A DNA stretch of 37,872 bases from Pseudomonadota bacterium (lineage in GTDB: Bacteria; Pseudomonadota; Gammaproteobacteria; Tethybacterales; Persebacteraceae), in assembly GCA_022600535.1 (NCBI GenBank), contig JAHZKE010000053.1:1-37872 (forward strand). Reading direction: 5' to 3'. Below the pieces are notes generated by a model. That model was not told the origin of the DNA. It did no database searches and saw only the letters and a list, made by a program, of their open reading frames with translations. Shown one piece after another: positions 34,349-37,872 of this stretch (position 1 is its first letter; each line of letters starts with the position of its first letter). Both the position numbers and the translations under genes were made by a program.

Positions 34349-35944
34349 ATGAGTAAAACTAAATTACCCTCTACTATTGATAATCAAGCGTTGTTGCTAA
34401 AAGATGCAGCAACGATGACACGCCGGCAATTTATCGGTAGCGCCACTGCTGCGGGCATTGCCTTGCCGTTAGCCGCATCGGTGTTTAGCGATGTACAGGC
34501 GCAAACGCCAAAAAAAGGCGGGCTGATGCGCTTAGCGATTGATGGCGGTTCTACGGGCGATTCTTTAGACCCCGCTTTATGCACCAACAACACTTGCGGT
34601 ATTATTTTGAAACAATGGGGCGATACGCTCACACGGGTTACGCCCGAGGGTAAGGTTATCGGACGTATTGCCGAATCGTTTGAAGTTGCCGATGGTAAGG
34701 GTGCCAAGTGGCATTTCCGTCTGCGTCAAGGGATTAATTTTCATAATGGGCAATCGCTCACGTCGGCAGATGTTGTTGATACCTTGCGCCGCCACAGTGA
34801 TGAAAATTCAAAATCGGGGGCGCTTGGTATTATGCGCTCCATTACCGATATCGCCGCCGATGGCAAGTACGGGGTGCTCATTACTTTAGATAGCGCAAAT
34901 GCCGATTTTCCTTATTTATTGTCTGATTATCATCTGGTAGTTCAACCCGCCGGCAGTAAAGGCGATAGCGCAGTTGGTTGCGGTCCTTACATTATGAAAG
35001 AAGTAGAACACGGTGTGCGCTACTTGGTAGAAAGGGATCCTAATTTTTATCTCTCCCCCGGCTATGCTGATCAAATTGAAACGTTGGTTGTTAATGACAC
35101 TACGGCACGGATTACGGCTCTGACGACGGGCGATGTCCACATGATTTCACGTGTGGATCCAAAATTGGCAGGTCGCTTAAATGGGGTCAATGGCGTAACG
35201 GTGCAAAATGTTTCCGGACGCGGACATTATGTATTTGTCTGCCACACCAATACGGCGCCTTTTGATAATGTTGATTTACGCCTTGCGCTGAAATATGCAA
35301 TTAACCGCGAAGAAATGGTGAAGCGTATCCTGCATGGCTATGGCGGGCTCGGTAACGATTTCCCCATTAATGCCGCTTATCCGTTGTTTGCTAAAGATAT
35401 TCCGCAACGCACTTACGATATGGATAAGGCAAAATTCCATTATAAAAAATCGGGACACAGCGGTCCCGTCGTTTTACGCACGGCAGATGCCGCTTTTCCG
35501 GGAGCGGTGGATGCGGCGGTGTTGTTTCAAAATCACGCCAAAGCTGCGGGGATTAATCTGGAAGTTAAGCGCGAACCGAATGATGGTTATTGGTCTAGTG
35601 TTTGGAATGCACAACCGTTTTGCGCTTCCTATTGGAGTGGGCGTCCGGTGCAAGATCAAATGTATTCTACTGCTTATAAGTCGGATGCCGATTGGAATGA
35701 TACCAAATGGAAAAATCCCAAGTTTGATACCTTGCTGTTGCAAGCACGGGGCGAATTAGATGAAACTAAACGCCGCTCTTTGTATAAAGAATTGGCGTAT
35801 TTGGTGCGCGATGATGGCGGGGCGATTATCCCAATGTTTAACGATTGGGTGGATGCAACGCGCGGGATTGGCGGCTATGTTAAAGACCCCAACTTAAAAT
35901 TGAGTAACGACTACGCCCCCGTAGAGGCGTGGTTAACCGAATAA
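34349..35944 (+). CDS. peptide/nickel-type ABC transporter substrate-binding protein, Tat-exported
   Basis: 531-residue family-5 extracellular solute-binding protein (DppA/OppA type). A twin-arginine signal is present, TRRQFIG at residues 24-30, then a hydrophobic stretch and a cleavage site probably after VQA (about residue 51). Export in folded form by Tat is less usual than Sec for this family but well known. Family features include LDPALCTNN, the domain around WHFRLRQGINFHNGQSLTSADV, and DVRLALKYA-like VDLRLALKYAINRE. Ligand could be a di- or oligopeptide, an opine or another small cation. AAGGAAAA precedes the ATG. It leads an operon with two permeases and an ATPase. Confidence 0.88.
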   Translation: MSKTKLPSTIDNQALLLKDAATMTRRQFIGSATAAGIALPLAASVFSDVQAQTPKKGGLMRLAIDGGSTGDSLDPALCTNNTCGIILKQWGDTLTRVTPEGKVIGRIAESFEVADGKGAKWHFRLRQGINFHNGQSLTSADVVDTLRRHSDENSKSGALGIMRSITDIAADGKYGVLITLDSANADFPYLLSDYHLVVQPAGSKGDSAVGCGPYIMKEVEHGVRYLVERDPNFYLSPGYADQIETLVVNDTTARITALTTGDVHMISRVDPKLAGRLNGVNGVTVQNVSGRGHYVFVCHTNTAPFDNVDLRLALKYAINREEMVKRILHGYGGLGNDFPINAAYPLFAKDIPQRTYDMDKAKFHYKKSGHSGPVVLRTADAAFPGAVDAAVLFQNHAKAAGINLEVKREPNDGYWSSVWNAQPFCASYWSGRPVQDQMYSTAYKSDADWNDTKWKNPKFDTLLLQARGELDETKRRSLYKELAYLVRDDGGAIIPMFNDWVDATRGIGGYVKDPNLKLSNDYAPVEAWLTE

Positions 35945-35973
35945 GCATGTCTGCCCGCTCTTGACCGGGTCAC

Positions 35974-36933
35974 TTGTCTGAACTAACGCGCCTCATCCTG
36001 CGCCGTATCTTGTTTGCGGTCGGGGCGTTATTGGGTGCTTCGGTGCTGATTTTTATCGGCACCAACATTCTGCCCGGAGATGTCGCCCAAGCCATCCTCG
36101 GACAATCGGCAACGCCGGAAGCACTTGCCAACTTGCGCCGTGATTTAGGATTAAACGAACCGGCAGTCACGCGCTATTTTAATTGGCTGTTCTCCCTGTT
36201 ACAGGGAGATTTAGGGCACTCGCTCACTAATCAGCAATCCATCAACGACATGCTCGGGGGGCGTCTTGCCAACACATTTTTTCTTGCCGCTGTTGTTGCC
36301 GTCATCACGGTGCCACTGGCATTGTTACTCGGGCTTATTGCTGCGCGGTATCACGATAAACTGCCCGATAAAATCTTGTCGTTCACGACCTTAGCGGCAA
36401 TTTCGTTACCGGAATTTTTCATCGCCTATATTTTCTTGCTGTTTTTCGCCGTCCAATTAGGGTGGTTACCGGGGTTGGCTAAAATTTCACCGCAAATGAA
36501 TTTTTGGCAGCAGCTACATGCGGTATTGCTCCCCGCGAGTACACTAACGTTTGTGGTGCTTGCGCACATGATGCGGATGACGCGGGCGGCGGTGCTCAAT
36601 GTCATGTCCGCTCCCTATATTGAAACTGCGCGTCTTAAGGGGGCATCGTTGCGTTCGGTTATTTTTCGCCACGCGCTACCTAATGCGATTGCGCCGATTG
36701 TTAATGTTATTGTGCTCAACCTCGCCTATTTAGTTGTCGGCGTTGTTGTGGTAGAAGTTATTTTTGTCTACCCCGGGCTCGGGCAACTCATGGTGGATCA
36801 CGTCTCCAAGCGCGACATTCCCGTCGTGCAGGCGTGCGGTCTTATTTTTGCCGCCACTTATATTTTGCTCAATATGGCAGCCGATATTATTGCAGTTGCT
36901 AACGACCCGAAGTTACGCTACCCGCGCACATAA
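35974..36933 (+). CDS. peptide-type ABC transporter permease, DppB-like
   Basis: 319-residue integral membrane protein of the DppB/OppB family: N-terminal RLILRRILFAVGALLGASVLIF helix, the large periplasmic loop PGDVAQAILG, and the EAA loop ETARLKGASLRSVIFRHALPNAI. The start must be TTG at 35974, because an in-frame TGA lies 12 bases upstream and no ATG is available before the first helix. No convincing Shine-Dalgarno site is seen. It starts 29 bases after the binding-protein gene and ends four bases before the next ATG, so it is probably translationally coupled to its neighbours. Confidence 0.88.
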   Translation: MSELTRLILRRILFAVGALLGASVLIFIGTNILPGDVAQAILGQSATPEALANLRRDLGLNEPAVTRYFNWLFSLLQGDLGHSLTNQQSINDMLGGRLANTFFLAAVVAVITVPLALLLGLIAARYHDKLPDKILSFTTLAAISLPEFFIAYIFLLFFAVQLGWLPGLAKISPQMNFWQQLHAVLLPASTLTFVVLAHMMRMTRAAVLNVMSAPYIETARLKGASLRSVIFRHALPNAIAPIVNVIVLNLAYLVVGVVVVEVIFVYPGLGQLMVDHVSKRDIPVVQACGLIFAATYILLNMAADIIAVANDPKLRYPRT

Positions 36934-36937
36934 AAAA

Positions 36938-37750
36938 ATGAACCGCCATAACTTATTATTGTTTTGTGCTGCTGCTGTGGTGGTTTTTTTTCTTGCGATG
37001 GCGTTATTTGCTCCCTTAATCGCCCCCTATGAAGTCGGCGAATCGGTGAGCGATGCTTGGGAAGATTCATCCGCAGCATTTCCGTTAGGGACTGATAATC
37101 TCGGGCGCGATATGCTCACACGCCTCATCTATGGTGCGCGTACTACTATTCTTATCGCTTTAGCGGCAACGTTGTTGTCTTTTTTTGTCGGTTCTATCAG
37201 CGGCTTGTTGGCGGCATCACGGCGCGGTTGGTTAGATTCTATCCTGTCGCGCACGGTGGATTTATTGTTGTCCTTCCCGCCATTGATTTTTGCCTTAGTG
37301 ATGCTATCGGTGTTGCCGGTGAATCACTTTACACTGATCACCATCATGGCGTTTTTAGATTTTACCCGCGTCTTTCGTTTGAGCCGCGCGGCTTCGTTAT
37401 CTATTGTTACTTCGGATTTTTACGAAGCGGCGAAGCTGCGCGGCGAAACAACATTGTATTTATTGCGTCATGAAATTTTACCCAATATCTTACCGCCGTT
37501 GCTTTCTGAATTTGGCTTGCGTTTTAGTTTTATGATTTTATTTTTAAGCTCGCTTAGTTTTCTTGGTTTGGGAGTGCAACCGCCCGATGCCGATTGGGGC
37601 AGTTTGGTCAAAGAAAATAAAGATGGAATTGCCTTTGGTATTACCGCGCCGCTAGTACCGGCAACGGCGATTGCCTTACTTGTTGTTTCGGTTAATATTC
37701 TTGTTGATGGAGTGGTCAATCGTGTTGTCCGCGGGGATAAACAAAGATAG
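36938..37750 (+). CDS. peptide-type ABC transporter permease, DppC-like
   Basis: 271-residue permease of the DppC/OppC family: one N-terminal helix (LLLFCAAAVVVFFLAMALFAP), then FPLGTDNLGRDMLTRLIYGAR, the typical DppC segment, and the EAA loop EAAKLRGETTLYLLRHEILPN. The ORF track gives a start at 36764 inside dppB; I reject it and use the ATG at 36938, which gives the normal length and N-terminus. It stops at 37750 and the next ATG follows at once. It pairs with the DppB-like protein to form the membrane channel. Confidence 0.9.
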   Translation: MNRHNLLLFCAAAVVVFFLAMALFAPLIAPYEVGESVSDAWEDSSAAFPLGTDNLGRDMLTRLIYGARTTILIALAATLLSFFVGSISGLLAASRRGWLDSILSRTVDLLLSFPPLIFALVMLSVLPVNHFTLITIMAFLDFTRVFRLSRAASLSIVTSDFYEAAKLRGETTLYLLRHEILPNILPPLLSEFGLRFSFMILFLSSLSFLGLGVQPPDADWGSLVKENKDGIAFGITAPLVPATAIALLVVSVNILVDGVVNRVVRGDKQR

Positions 37751-37872
37751 ATGAATACCGCAACCCATACAAACAACGGAGCAAGCCCCCCGCTGTTGCA
37801 AATTAATAATTTGCACATCAGTGTTGTCTCACCCGACAGCGGCAAACGCACTGAGATTGTCAACGGGGTATC
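37751..37872 (+). CDS. peptide-type ABC transporter ATP-binding protein (3' truncated by window)
   Basis: Only the first 40 codons are in the window. They begin MNTATHTNNG and contain LLQINNLHISVV followed by TEIVNGV, the usual beta-strands before Walker A in DppD/OppD ATPases. The ATG directly abuts the stop codon of the DppC-like gene, so the genes are coupled. The Walker motifs lie beyond the edge. Confidence 0.75.
   Translation, partial: MNTATHTNNGASPPLLQINNLHISVVSPDSGKRTEIVNGV

Noticed and set aside
36764-37750. Long 328-residue form of the DppC-like gene
   Set aside because: It would overlap most of the end of dppB; the ATG at 36938 gives normal family length and N-terminus.
1-37872. 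CRISPR arrays, tRNA/rRNA genes, insertion-sequence transposases
   Set aside because: No regularly spaced repeats, tRNA-like cloverleaf stretches or transposase motifs were seen on reading both strands.

Overview
The window looks like a chromosomal segment of a methylated-amine-using member of the Pseudomonadota, probably marine. Coding DNA is of moderate GC, intergenic DNA is very AT-rich, and the gene content matches trimethylamine N-oxide (TMAO) and methylamine catabolism as known from Methylocella, Roseobacter-clade and other marine bacteria. I cannot name the genus. No tRNA, rRNA, CRISPR array or transposase gene was seen.

Layout. (1) 1-3023, plus strand: a TMAO-demethylase-like DUF1989-GcvT protein (5' end outside the window) followed by an alpha/beta hydrolase. 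(2) 3051-11692, minus strand: an operon read right to left, amt - small membrane protein - FAD oxidoreductase - glutamine-synthetase-like ligase - mgsA - mgsB - mgsC - small conserved-looking protein. A REP-like palindrome and an AT-rich GFA-family gene follow it. (3) 11961-13262, plus strand: a gmaS-type ligase, divergent from amt. (4) 13552-23545: a defence island of five minus-strand genes, hsdM - SIR2 - HerA - hsdS - hsdR. Every junction is a 4-base ATGA/GTGA overlap, and near-identical 23-bp direct repeats bracket the island. (5) 23574-23778: a decayed, roughly 205-bp duplicate of sequence found again at 26031-26236. (6) 23848-34044, minus strand: a TMAO module read right to left, TmoX-like binding protein - ABC ATPase - fused double permease - Tdm - PuuB-like oxidoreductase - class I amidotransferase - secreted ankyrin protein. 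(7) 34349 to the right edge, plus strand: a peptide-type ABC transporter (Tat-exported binding protein, two permeases, start of an ATPase).

How it fits together. The ABC system would import TMAO and Tdm would split it to dimethylamine and formaldehyde. No dimethylamine monooxygenase (dmmDABC) or TMA monooxygenase (tmm) lies in the window. Methylamine would be captured by GmaS as gamma-glutamylmethylamide, and MgsABC would transfer the methylamino group to give N-methylglutamate. The usual four-subunit N-methylglutamate dehydrogenase (mgdABCD) is not present; a single DAO-type flavoprotein sits where it would be expected. Amt could import ammonium or methylammonium.

The most unusual object is the defence island. 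A complete type I restriction-modification system has a SIR2-HerA pair built into its operon between the methylase and specificity genes, with all five genes coupled by overlaps. Two known defence modules are therefore wired as one expression unit. This resembles the way the anticodon nuclease PrrC is embedded in the EcoprrI locus.
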